A DNA stretch of 61,452 bases, from positions 1-61,452 of the forward strand of contig JASGMV010000017.1 of assembly GCA_030156255.1 (NCBI GenBank), in the 5' to 3' direction. This DNA comes from Desulfovibrionales bacterium. GTDB taxonomy: Bacteria; Desulfobacterota; Desulfovibrionia; Desulfovibrionales; Desulfovibrionaceae. The translations under genes and the position numbers were made by a program. Each line of letters starts with the position of its first letter. Position 1 is the first letter of the stretch. The notes under the pieces were generated by a model. That model was not told the DNA's origin and made no database searches. It saw only the letters and a program-made list of their open reading frames with translations. Below, piece by piece: positions 9,474 to 17,230 of the stretch.

Positions 9474-9668
9474 ATGGCCCTCAAAAGCAGTGAGGAGTTG
9501 AAGGAACTGATCGAAAAAGCTTTGAAACGTTCAGCGTTGAAGGCTCGGGAGATTGCCCTTCAAACCAATACCCCCATCGTCATCGAAGTGGACGGGGAAG
9601 TGAAGGAAGTTTTTGTCACCGAGCAGGATGTTCAACAGTACCGGGAAGAGATTAAAGATGCGCTATGA
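9474..9668 (+). CDS. small protein paired with the zeta-like ATPase
   Basis: A 64-residue, charged, largely helical protein, with a short beta-like stretch (PIVIEVDGEVKEVFVTE) and a helical C-terminus. GGAGG lies nine bases before the ATG, inside the end of the upstream gene, and only one base separates the two genes, so they are co-translated. Proteins of this size next to zeta-like ATPases are often listed as their antitoxin-like partners; this is inference here, and the order (ATPase first) is the reverse of classical epsilon-zeta. No sequence match to epsilon was recognised. Confidence 0.7.
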   Translation: MALKSSEELKELIEKALKRSALKAREIALQTNTPIVIEVDGEVKEVFVTEQDVQQYREEIKDAL

Positions 9669-9717
9669 TTAAAAACGATTTGCACATATCAATTATGTCA
9701 CAACGCCATGTTAGGTT

Positions 9718-10011
9718 CTATTTTATACCATAATATTTAAGCGCAGCTTCAGTTAATACTGATGTTGCAACTGAAATACCCATCTTCCAAGTTCCAATCG
9801 CAGCTTTTTTCAAATTTGACGCTATCCAGTTTTTAGCATTCTGCCCGAAAGGTTCTTCTTTGCTTGTTGGCGTTTCTTGCTCTACAATTGTAGCAAACTC
9901 AGTTGCATCATCTTCTGGAAATCCTGCGGCAACAAGGTATCCCATGAGTGAACTTTTGTCATGGCTTACAATGGAGACATCGACTTTGATCTCAGAGGCA
10001 TTCGAACTCAC
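9718..10011 (-). CDS. unknown 97-residue protein
   Basis: Not recognised. The first half is acidic and polar (IKVDVSIVSHDKSSLMGYLV, then FPEDDATEFATIVEQE). The second half is an amphipathic to hydrophobic, Gly/Ala-rich helix from about residue 60 to the end (WIASNLKKAAIGTWKMG followed by ISVATSVLTEAALKYYG). This could be a membrane-active or oligomerising tail. It is encoded opposite to its neighbours, after the zeta-like pair. The composition is intermediate. The gene is supported by an ATG and sensible length only, so confidence is moderate. Confidence 0.5.
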   Translation of the reverse strand: MSSNASEIKVDVSIVSHDKSSLMGYLVAAGFPEDDATEFATIVEQETPTSKEEPFGQNAKNWIASNLKKAAIGTWKMGISVATSVLTEAALKYYGIK

Positions 10012-10053
10012 CCCGGCTTCCGTTCCACCTATGCACTGCGGCTGCTTGCGTCA

Positions 10054-10278
10054 TCATGAAGAGGTCGTGAAGCCTACCTTCGAGGGATTGCCCTTGCCCT
10101 TCGAGTCTTTCTGGTGGTAAACGTACCCACGATAAAGGTTGGCGGACACAGCGACAGGAACTTTGAATCTGGACTCCTTAGCTTGAGCTGAGACGTCGAT
10201 CAGGATGCCATCATCAAGAGTTTGCTTTCGGGGGTAGGAGTAGATCAGCTTGAAGTTGCCGTTATCCATAATGGTCAT
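10054..10278 (-). pseudogene. truncated DUF6573-like fragment
   Basis: The first 45 or so residues (IYSYPRKQTLDDGILIDVSA then KVPVAVSANLY) match my memory of DUF6573, a small family common on conjugative and other mobile elements, whose members run on well past this point. After NLY the sequence changes to an unrelated basic tail and stops at 74 residues, so the gene is truncated or frameshifted. It is a marker that the island derives from a larger mobile element. ATGs at 10278 or 10269 are possible starts. Confidence 0.55.
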
Positions 10279-10571
10279 CCTCCAGTAGATTACATGGTCA
10301 ACCCTGGCAGGATATCCTCAAGCTGGGGGTGTGGTCACGGGAGGAGATGGTTCTGGAGAGGAGAGGGAACTGAAACCGTTTGCGCAGAATCCTGTGTTTT
10401 TGGTTTGTCCAATGAAATCCTAGCGAGAAAAAATACCAAAAAACAAAATTTGAGAGTCATCATTTCTCTATGTATACTATTAAGCTATTATTATTTGAGT
10501 AAAACGATTTTATTTGTACTATTCACAAGCGTTTTATTTGTTGCAAAACCAACTAATCATTAGGGGTGGCA
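10279..10571. other. AT-rich intergenic stretch in the island
   Basis: No credible gene is present. From about 10430 it is strongly AT-rich with runs of A and T, as expected for an upstream region of the DUF262 gene or a recombination scar. No clear promoter boxes were identified. Confidence 0.5.
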
Positions 10572-12281
10572 ATGTCGACTTGGTCTTCAAAGTCAGTAGC
10601 AGAAACGGTTAAAGATATTTCAAGCAATGTTTTTGTATTGCCTGTCATACAAAGAAGACTGGTATGGGGTGAAGAAAAAATCGAGCTTATCTTTGATACG
10701 CTATTGAAAGGTAACTCATTTGGCGGTATTATGGTTTTAGAAGAGGAAAAAGGAAAAGAGCCTCTGTTTGAGTACAGAGAATTTAGTGCAGATGGAACGC
10801 CAATCAAATCAAAGAAAATAAGCCATGAGCTAGACAAAGATCAGTATTTTGTAATAGATGGACAGCAAAGACTGCAGTCTTTTTACATTGGCTTAATGGG
10901 TAGCTATAATGGGAAGGTACTTTATTTTAATTTAAATAACAACTACAGAGATCTTGAATTTGATTTTAAATTCTCAATAGATCCTAAAAAACTTCCGTCC
11001 ACTAAAAAAGACGACGATAACGTTAGCACGCGAACCATTTGGTACCCAGTTGCAAAACTATTCAGCCATTTAAAAAATACAAACGATGACAGGCAAGTTT
11101 CTCGTGAAATAGCAAATGAACTTGAAATCCGTGATGACATTGAAAAGCAGTATATCGCAGACAATATATGGAGTTTTTATAAAAGTATTTTCAGCAATCC
11201 TAGTATCGGATTATGCACAGTTATAATAAACAGAAGTCTTGATAAGACATCGAACAAGCAAAGAATAGTAGAATTATTTCGTCGCTTAAATGATGGTGGT
11301 ACTAGATTGTCAGCATTCGATCTAGTCGCATCAATCCTTAAAGGGTTTGCGTGGGAGATGGAGTCTTTTCTAGACAATATTATTGAAAAATATCACGATA
11401 TAGGCATCTCTCAGGACGAAATTATAAAACTAATTTTTATACTACAGAATGACCATCAGAAGCAGCCTGTTAACATAACAGTAGCTGATGCTGAATTCAC
11501 GATAAAAAACAAAAAAAGGATTGAGAACGCTTTAAAGGCAACAGAAAACTTTTTGCAGACATCTAATCTCTATGGGTATTTCAAGTCAGCGAACAGGTCG
11601 ACAATCCCTTTGTATTTTATAGCATACAACCTATTTCACAAAAAAATTTCTGACGATGACATCCTTACATATTACGACAGGTTTGACATAGCAAATAAAG
11701 ATTATTGCGAATGCTATAAGTGGCTTTACGAATCTCTTTTAAATGGAGTGTTTAAAAGTAGAGGAGCAGGATGGATACCATATACCACTGGAGTACGAAA
11801 AATACTAGAAGTTATGAAAGTTAATTCTGGTAACATTTTCCCACGAAAAGAAATATATGATGTGTATAGGGAACATCCTTTGCATTTCTTTAAAACAAGC
11901 ATTAAAGATATTGAATTGGATTATTACGATGCAAGCTTTGTTTACTACTTAATTTATGATAAACAATGCGTTGTAAGACTTCAGGATGAGGATCATATAC
12001 ACCCACAACATATTTTAGAAAAAAAAGGTTTTGAATGGGATGATATCAATTCAATCGCAAACTTCCAACTAATTGATCGGAACACTAATAGAGGATCAAA
12101 AAATGCAAAGGAATTGCATAACTGGATAAAAGAAGACGTAGCAAATAAAACTTTTTACCTTAGCCGTCATTTAATTCCATCTGAAGAGTATCTTTGGAAG
12201 TCCGATAATTTTCTAGATTTTATCAACAAACGCAGATCGATGATTGCTGCGAAACTGAAAAATGCAATAAAAATAGATTAA
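10572..12281 (+). CDS. DUF262 and HNH (DUF1524) protein, GmrSD/SspE-like defence candidate
   Basis: A 569-residue soluble protein. The N-terminal DUF262 ParB-like domain has the nucleotide-binding signature DGQQR at 96-100, preceded by FVLPVIQRRLVW. The C-terminal DUF1524-type HNH nuclease has DHIHP at 474-478, followed by NFQLIDRNTN with conserved Asn residues. This order is that of GmrSD type IV restriction enzymes (fused form) and of SspE and BrxU, which attack modified phage DNA using NTP binding by DUF262. The ATG at 10572 has AGGGG five bases upstream; a GTG six bases earlier is possible. It is strongly AT-rich compared with the chromosome. No partner modification genes (ssp, dnd, brx) are in the window. 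Confidence 0.85.
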   Translation: MSTWSSKSVAETVKDISSNVFVLPVIQRRLVWGEEKIELIFDTLLKGNSFGGIMVLEEEKGKEPLFEYREFSADGTPIKSKKISHELDKDQYFVIDGQQRLQSFYIGLMGSYNGKVLYFNLNNNYRDLEFDFKFSIDPKKLPSTKKDDDNVSTRTIWYPVAKLFSHLKNTNDDRQVSREIANELEIRDDIEKQYIADNIWSFYKSIFSNPSIGLCTVIINRSLDKTSNKQRIVELFRRLNDGGTRLSAFDLVASILKGFAWEMESFLDNIIEKYHDIGISQDEIIKLIFILQNDHQKQPVNITVADAEFTIKNKKRIENALKATENFLQTSNLYGYFKSANRSTIPLYFIAYNLFHKKISDDDILTYYDRFDIANKDYCECYKWLYESLLNGVFKSRGAGWIPYTTGVRKILEVMKVNSGNIFPRKEIYDVYREHPLHFFKTSIKDIELDYYDASFVYYLIYDKQCVVRLQDEDHIHPQHILEKKGFEWDDINSIANFQLIDRNTNRGSKNAKELHNWIKEDVANKTFYLSRHLIPSEEYLWKSDNFLDFINKRRSMIAAKLKNAIKID

Positions 12282-12638
12282 TATGTCTCATCTCCACACT
12301 GTACAAACTATGCTGTTCCTCAACCATCTTGCCATTAACTCTCTTAAATTTGCACCCAAAACCAAGGTTGGCATCCCCGGTTGGCAGCATAAAAAGAAAG
12401 GGAGACCCCCAAAGCAAACCTAACCCGTTAATATATTTAAAAAAATGGTGCTTATGGACGGATTTGAACCCTCGCCTATTACTTGGGCAGCAATGGTTCT
12501 TTTTAGTAGTTTTTACTGCAACTAAAAATATCTAATTATTCCAAGATGTTGTGATGGAAATTTTTGGTCTTTCTTTTTGTGCATAACTCTGCCAAAACCG
12601 ACCTTCCCGCGTGCCGGAGGATGTTTTCCCCGAGCAAA
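12282..12638. other. gene-free right end of the island
   Basis: AT-rich sequence between the DUF262 gene and attR. It contains a tRNA-3'-end-like fragment on the minus strand (12446-12480) and no coding region I can support. Confidence 0.6.
12446..12480 (-). other. tRNA 3'-end-like remnant
   Basis: Read on the minus strand, GGTTCAAATCC is followed by GTCCATAAGC and ACCA, giving a T-loop, a four-of-five T-stem and a CCA tail. There is no matching 5' acceptor (GCTTATG) within 100 bases upstream, so it is not a functional tRNA. It may be a scar of another tRNA-targeting integration or a decayed element-borne tRNA. Confidence 0.45.
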
Positions 12639-12686
12639 GGACTACGAATCCGTAGGCCGCAGGTTCGAATCCTGCCGGGCGCACCA
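12639..12686 (+). repeat. attR: 48-bp direct repeat, right copy
   Basis: Exact copy of 8556-8603, lacking the tRNA 5' half, so not a functional tRNA. It marks the right boundary of the island. Confidence 0.9.
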
Positions 12687-12694
12687 TAAAAAAC

Positions 12695-12725
12695 AGGGGC
12701 TTAGGAGTAAATCCTAGGCCCCTTT
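12695..12725 (+). terminator. hairpin right of attR, probably the original tRNA-Arg terminator
   Basis: AGGGGCTTAGGA pairs with TCCTAGGCCCCT around a short loop, followed by TTT. Before integration this would have lain directly behind the tRNA gene. Confidence 0.65.
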
Positions 12726-12778
12726 CATTGTTTGAAAATGCCATCCTCGGCTCGTCTGTATTGCACCACCCCTTTGGG

Positions 12779-13153
12779 TTACAAAAATACCTTGAAGTTG
12801 GCGTTCAGCGCCTCCCCCAGGCGTTTGGCCACGTCTTTGCCAATGGGGCGCTTGCCGTTCTCCATTTCCGAAATATGGTGAGGCTTCAGCTTGGCTAGCT
12901 CCGCAAGCTGCTTCTGCGTCAGCTCCTCCCGCAGGCGGAAGCCGCGCAGGATCGCTCCGGGGTGGCTGTCCGGGAAGACTTCGGAGGCGTCGAAGAGTTC
13001 TTCGCCCTCATCGTTGGTTTCGCGCACCTCGTAACCCGCCAGCCGCCAAAATTCTTTGGTGGCGGTGAGGATCCGGGCTGCGTCCTTGGCCGGAGCCCGG
13101 AGGCGCATCTCAACGAATTTTCCCGTAGTCTGCTTTTTCGTGAGTTCCAACAT
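12779..13153 (-). CDS. XRE-family antitoxin (HigA-like)
   Basis: A 124-residue DNA-binding protein, predicted to neutralise the toxin encoded just before it and repress the operon. The helix-turn-helix is in the C-terminal half (LTQKQLAELAKLKPHHISEM then ENGKRPIGKDVAKRLGEAL), after about 60 residues of alpha/beta sequence. Start at 13153 is chosen because GGAGG lies six bases upstream; it falls inside the toxin gene, giving a 44-base overlap and probable translational coupling. The next upstream ATG in frame (13201) gives an Arg/Trp-rich extension that is the shadow of the toxin frame. Confidence 0.85.
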   Translation of the reverse strand: MLELTKKQTTGKFVEMRLRAPAKDAARILTATKEFWRLAGYEVRETNDEGEELFDASEVFPDSHPGAILRGFRLREELTQKQLAELAKLKPHHISEMENGKRPIGKDVAKRLGEALNANFKVFL

Positions 13154-13421
13154 ATCGAACCTCCACCAATTGAATGGCGTTCTCCGCCACCTTCCAGACA
13201 ACCACGTATCGCGGTTTGCTCTTGTCCAGGTGGCAATGATGGTAGCCGGGCTTTCCTTTCAGTTTGCCGTAGTTGGGCCAGGAAGGAACCACGGGGCCGT
13301 TGACCTCGATGTCCCGGCGAAGAGCGTCCAAAAGCGCCTGCCAGCGCTCGGGCAATTGCTCTTTCTGCTTCCTGGCCTTTCCCGTAAACTGAACTGTCCT
13401 GCCCATGGCGTATGTTACCAT
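13110..13421 (-). CDS. RelE/HigB-like toxin
   Basis: A 103-residue (98 if the ATG at 13406 is used) basic protein of the RelE/ParE fold, predicted to cut mRNA at the ribosome. The pattern FTGKARKQKEQLPERWQALL at the N-terminus and KPGYHHCHLDKSKPRYVVVW with VEVRYVGTHEKADY at the C-terminus is typical: the latter is the RelE-like beta sheet with its terminal His-x-Tyr region. Toxin-first order is that of higBA systems. TACCA/TGGTA half-sites overlap the start codon and could be the operator. Neither candidate start has a strong ribosome site. Confidence 0.85.
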   Translation of the reverse strand: MVTYAMGRTVQFTGKARKQKEQLPERWQALLDALRRDIEVNGPVVPSWPNYGKLKGKPGYHHCHLDKSKPRYVVVWKVAENAIQLVEVRYVGTHEKADYGKIR

Positions 13422-13610
13422 CTACTGGTATTTTGTCAATGGTAGTCCGGTCTTCGTTTTCACCTATCCACTCTTCATGTCCTCCCGGTTGACCACCCTC
13501 CCCGCCGTCTTCTTTCTGTCCTGCTCGGAAACTTGGAGGACTTATCTTCGAAGTTTACAGACTTGCGCTACATCACCACATCTTCTTGTATCTTGGAGCA
13601 AGAGAAGAGG

Positions 13611-13633
13611 AAAAAAGACCGCCCTGGTCTTTT
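13611..13633 (-). terminator. leftward Rho-independent terminator
   Basis: AAAAGACC (13613-13620) pairs with GGTCTTTT (13626-13633), with six Ts on the minus strand. It follows the leftward sodium:solute symporter gene. Confidence 0.75.
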
Positions 13634-13700
13634 CGACGAGCGAGAAGCCGGTTGTCGGTTATCGGCGCATAGTGGATACCGGCGCGACGGCCGCGAGTCG

Positions 13701-15026
13701 TCAGGCCGCTGTGGACCGGCGTTGGCCGCGCAGGGTTCCGACCAGGGTCAAGAGGCCCGAGGCCAGGACGCCGGCCAGGGCCGCGAGGTCCTGGCCCGAG
13801 GCGCAGGACCAGACGCCCATGGATCCGCCCAGGACCACGGCGGCCGTCCCCCAGGCAGGGTGGACCGTCCAGCGCGGCCAGGCCAGAAGCGCCACGGCCA
13901 CGGGCGCCACCACCCCGCAGGTGAAGATGGTGGTGGCCTGCAGGAGCAGTCCGATGATGTCCGGACGCCCCCAAGCGAGGAAAGCCGATAGCAGTCCGCA
14001 GAGCAGCACGTGGAAACGAATGCCCTTTACTCGGCGGCGGCGCAAAAGATCGTGCTCCACGATGCTCCCCACCGTGATCAGGCAGGAGTCGGCCGAGGAG
14101 GTCACGGCCGCCAGCAGCCCGAGCACGAGCAGCACGCGCAGGGGCGTGGGCAGAAGTCCCGCCACCGCGCCCGTGAGCACCTTGTCCGGGTCGGCGACGC
14201 CCGGGAGGACCTGGGCGGCCCAGAGGCCGATGGCGGCGATGACCAAGCTCATGAGGGCGAGCCCTATGGCGGACCCAAGCGTGGCGCGCCGCGCCGTTTG
14301 CGGGGAGCGGGCCGTGAAGAGCCGGCTGAAGAGCATGGGGCAGACCACGTAACTGCCGCCCATGATGACCAGGAAATAGAGCAATCGCCCTGGCGGAAAA
14401 TGGGCGTTCACCAGCGTGAGCTGCGCGCGCGTCGGCCACACGGGATGCGTTGCGTAGAGATAGGCTGCCGTGGCGATGAGCGCCGCGGACAGGAACAGGA
14501 ACTGCCAGACGTCCGTTTTCAGGACGGAAATCTGTCCGCCCATGGCGGCGTAGGCCGTCACCGTCAGGGCGCAGGCCGCGAGGATCGCGGTCTGGTCCAC
14601 GCCTAGCATGGGGTGCAGAATCTTGGCGATGGTCACGAACTGGGCCGCCGTGATGCCGATCCAGGCCGGCGCGATGACGAGCGCCACCGCGATCCGGCTG
14701 CGCTGGCCGAGCAGGGCGCCGGCCAGGTCCGGCAGGGTGTTCGCCTCCAGCGCCCGCAGCTTGCGAGCCAGGAAACAGCCCAGCACGATGAGTCCGAGAG
14801 CTCCGCTGCCCAGCCACCACCAAGCCGGCAACCCTGCGGTGTAGGCCATGCCCACCACACCCACCGTGGCGGAGCCGCCGATGCACGAGGCCATGAGAGA
14901 GAATCCCACCACGCCGGCGCTCTGTCGCCGGCCGGCCAGCAGATATTCCCCGAAACCGGTGATCCGGCCGCGTTCGAGCAGGCCGGCGATCAGCAACAGC
15001 GCGAAGAAGCCGAGAACCCAGACCAC
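13701..15026 (-). CDS. sodium:solute symporter family protein
   Basis: Inner-membrane secondary transporter of the SSS family that couples solute uptake to sodium (or proton) entry. The 441 residues hold about 12 to 13 membrane helices. The conserved start of the family is seen in GFGEYLLAGRRQSAGVVGFS followed by LMASCIGGSATVGVVGMAY, with the small residues of the first helices of the LeuT fold. The C-terminal TSSADSCLITVGSIVEHDL matches the conserved helix-8 sodium-site region (SSADS). It has no operon partner. Substrate not predictable. Confidence 0.9.
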   Translation of the reverse strand: MVWVLGFFALLLIAGLLERGRITGFGEYLLAGRRQSAGVVGFSLMASCIGGSATVGVVGMAYTAGLPAWWWLGSGALGLIVLGCFLARKLRALEANTLPDLAGALLGQRSRIAVALVIAPAWIGITAAQFVTIAKILHPMLGVDQTAILAACALTVTAYAAMGGQISVLKTDVWQFLFLSAALIATAAYLYATHPVWPTRAQLTLVNAHFPPGRLLYFLVIMGGSYVVCPMLFSRLFTARSPQTARRATLGSAIGLALMSLVIAAIGLWAAQVLPGVADPDKVLTGAVAGLLPTPLRVLLVLGLLAAVTSSADSCLITVGSIVEHDLLRRRRVKGIRFHVLLCGLLSAFLAWGRPDIIGLLLQATTIFTCGVVAPVAVALLAWPRWTVHPAWGTAAVVLGGSMGVWSCASGQDLAALAGVLASGLLTLVGTLRGQRRSTAA

Positions 15027-15216
15027 GTCAGGCTGCCTTTCCGCGGTTGGGAGAAGCCTGCGCGGCGGGCTTCGGATTGCGCGGCCGGGCCGGAATCGCG
15101 TCCGGGAGCGCCGGACGGCCGCCGCGAAAGGCGGTGAAAAGTCGCGTTGGAAGAATGGGGTTCATGGTCTCCTCAATGGGTTGTCCGCTGCGGCGAGGCG
15201 GTGGTTTTTCGTATGG

Positions 15217-16509
15217 TCAGGGCAGTCGGCGGACCACGTCGACCACGGCGCTGACGAGCTTGTCCAACTCGTCCGGGGAAACGACGTAGGGCGGCATGAC
15301 GTACACGAGGCGGCCGAAGGGCCGTACCCACACGCCGCGCTCCACGAACATGGCTTGAATACGGGCTACGTCCACGGGGGTCCGCAGCTCGATCACGCCG
15401 ATGGCGCCCAGCGCCCGCACCTCCGCCACGCCGGGTAGGTCGGCGCAGGCGGAAAACCCTTCGCGCAGCGCCGCTTCGATGCGCGGTGTCGCCGAACGCC
15501 ACGCTCCCTCTTCGAGGATTTCCAGGCTGGCGTTGGCTGCGGCGCAGGCCAGCGGATTGGCCATGAAGGTCGGTCCGTGCATGAAGACGCCGTCGTTACG
15601 GGATATGGCGTGCGCCACTTCCCGGGTCGTCAGCGTCGCGGCCAGGGTCATGTATCCGCCGGTGAGGGCCTTGCCCACGCACAGGATGTCCGGAGAAATC
15701 CCCGCCCATTCGCAGGCGAAAAGTTTTCCGGTGCGGCCGAAGCCCGTGGCGATCTCGTCGCAGATGAGCAGTACGCCGGCCTCGTCGCAGAGCTCCCGCA
15801 CCCGTCGCAAAAAATGCGGGGAGTAGATGCGCATGCCTCCGGCGCCCTGCACCACGGGTTCGAGGATCACCGCGGCCAGCTCCTGCGAATGCTCCTCCAG
15901 GCGGTCGGCGAAGTCCTGGATGTAGGCTTCGTCCCAGAGCGCGTCGAAGGCGCAGCGCGGCGCCTCGGAAAAAATCTGCTCCGGCAGGAACCCTTGGAAA
16001 AGGGTGTGCATCCCCGTGACCGGATCGCAGACCGACATGGCGCCGAAGGTGTCGCCGTGGTAGCCGTTGCGGATGGTCAAAAAGCGCTTGCGCTCCGGAT
16101 GATCCAGAGCGCACCAGTACTGCAGGGCCATTTTCAGGGCCGCCTCCACGGAGACGGAGCCGGAGTCCGCGAAAAACACGTGTTGCAGCGGCGTTGGGGT
16201 CATGGCCGTCAAACGGCGCGCCAGCTCGACGGCGGGACGGTGGGTCAGCCCGCCGAACATGACGTGGGCCATGTTCCGCAACTGCTCCTGAACGGCCTGG
16301 TTGAGGCGGGGGTGGTTGTAGCCGTGGATGGCGCACCACCAGGAAGCCATGCCGTCGATGAGTTCGCGGCCATCCTCAAGAATGATGCGACAACCGCGGG
16401 CGGACCGGACGGGATAGACCGGCAGCGGATTCACGGCCGATGTGTAGGGATGCCAGATATGCTCCCGGTCGAAGGCCAGATCGCAGGAGGAAGTCGGAGA
16501 CGGGGCCAT
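15217..16509 (-). CDS. bioA: adenosylmethionine-8-amino-7-oxononanoate aminotransferase
   Basis: PLP enzyme that converts 7-keto-8-aminopelargonate to 7,8-diaminopelargonate with SAM as amino donor, in biotin synthesis. The 430 residues start at 16509, giving the classical BioA beginning (DREHIWHPYTS). MASWWCAIHGYNHPRLNQAV, the GYHGDTFGAMSVCDP region, LICDEIATGFGRTGK and the PLP lysine in VGKALTGGYMT are all present. The long open frame further upstream only reads through bioD in another frame. It starts four bases after the bioD stop, so the two form an operon. bioB, bioF, bioC and bioH are not in the window. Confidence 0.97.
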   Translation of the reverse strand: MAPSPTSSCDLAFDREHIWHPYTSAVNPLPVYPVRSARGCRIILEDGRELIDGMASWWCAIHGYNHPRLNQAVQEQLRNMAHVMFGGLTHRPAVELARRLTAMTPTPLQHVFFADSGSVSVEAALKMALQYWCALDHPERKRFLTIRNGYHGDTFGAMSVCDPVTGMHTLFQGFLPEQIFSEAPRCAFDALWDEAYIQDFADRLEEHSQELAAVILEPVVQGAGGMRIYSPHFLRRVRELCDEAGVLLICDEIATGFGRTGKLFACEWAGISPDILCVGKALTGGYMTLAATLTTREVAHAISRNDGVFMHGPTFMANPLACAAANASLEILEEGAWRSATPRIEAALREGFSACADLPGVAEVRALGAIGVIELRTPVDVARIQAMFVERGVWVRPFGRLVYVMPPYVVSPDELDKLVSAVVDVVRRLP

Positions 16510-16513
16510 GGCG

Positions 16514-17230
16514 TTACGCAGCCCCCAGCAGCTTGTCGAGGTGGTCGCAAATGGCGTCGAGGCGCCGGTCGAGGAGGTCCGGCGCCGGATCGTGCTCGAT
16601 GTTCGCCAAAAGCGGCGTCTTGCCGAAGCGAGGGATGGCTGCGGCGTTTTCCACGCGGATGTCGGCGTCGTCCGGAGAGGCGGGGTGGGGCTGGGTGAAC
16701 ACGACGCCGGCGACTTCAAGTCCGCGGCTGCGCAGGGCGGCCAGGGAAAGCAGCACGTGGTTGATGGCGCCCAGCCGGTTTTCGGCCGTCAGCAACACGG
16801 GGAAGCCGAGCCGGGCCATGAGGTCCAGCATGGTTTCGGATGCGTTGAGCGGCGCCATGACGCCTCCCGCGCCCTCCACGAGCAGCGGGCGGTAGCGCAG
16901 GCTGCGGACGCGGGCCAGCATGGACTCGATGTCCGGTTGGGCTCCTTCCAAGGCGCCGGCCATGTGCGGAGAGCAGGCCCGGCGGTAGGTCAGCATCGTC
17001 ATGGCCTCGCGCGTTCCCGCGGGGAGCAGGCCTTCCGCCGTTTTCAGGTAAGCCTCCACGTCCGGGGCGCACAGACGGCCGTCCGCGCCTGGTTCGCAAC
17101 CGGTCTGCACCGGTTTGACGGCCATGGCGTCCCGCCCTCGCTGCCGAAATCGCCGCAGCAGATGCGCCGTGACGAAGGTCTTGCCGGCGTCCGTATCCGT
17201 CGCCGTGATAAAAAGTCCGTTGTTGCCCAT
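16514..17230 (-). CDS. bioD: dethiobiotin synthetase
   Basis: ATP-dependent closure of the ureido ring, converting diaminopelargonate plus CO2 to dethiobiotin. The 238 residues show the P-loop TATDTDAGKTF near the start, KPVQTGCE (substrate loop), and VEGAGGVMAPL. It is the first gene of a leftward bioD-bioA operon whose promoter should lie in the AT-rich 17231-17420 region. I looked for a BirA-type palindrome there and did not find a convincing one. Confidence 0.96.
   Translation of the reverse strand: MGNNGLFITATDTDAGKTFVTAHLLRRFRQRGRDAMAVKPVQTGCEPGADGRLCAPDVEAYLKTAEGLLPAGTREAMTMLTYRRACSPHMAGALEGAQPDIESMLARVRSLRYRPLLVEGAGGVMAPLNASETMLDLMARLGFPVLLTAENRLGAINHVLLSLAALRSRGLEVAGVVFTQPHPASPDDADIRVENAAAIPRFGKTPLLANIEHDPAPDLLDRRLDAICDHLDKLLGAA

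Larger units (their letters stand above)
8604..12686. mobile_element. 4.1-kb integrase-less genomic island in tRNA-Arg
   Basis: The island lies between two identical 48-bp copies of the tRNA-Arg 3' end. Its content is clearly more AT-rich than the flanks, most strongly at 10280-12540. It carries a zeta-toxin-like ATPase and small partner, a 97-residue unknown, a truncated DUF6573 gene and a DUF262/HNH protein. No integrase, excisionase or replication gene is visible, so it is either moved in trans or is a decayed element whose integrase was lost. The base-composition difference between the zeta-like part and the DUF262 part suggests a mosaic. Confidence 0.85.

Noticed and set aside
12532-12744. 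Minus-strand ORF containing RPAGFEPAAYG
   Set aside because: This is the well-known artificial translation of a tRNA 3' half (here attR), not a protein.
16510-16719. N-terminal extension of BioA
   Set aside because: The extra 70 codons are bioD read in another frame; 16509 gives the family start.
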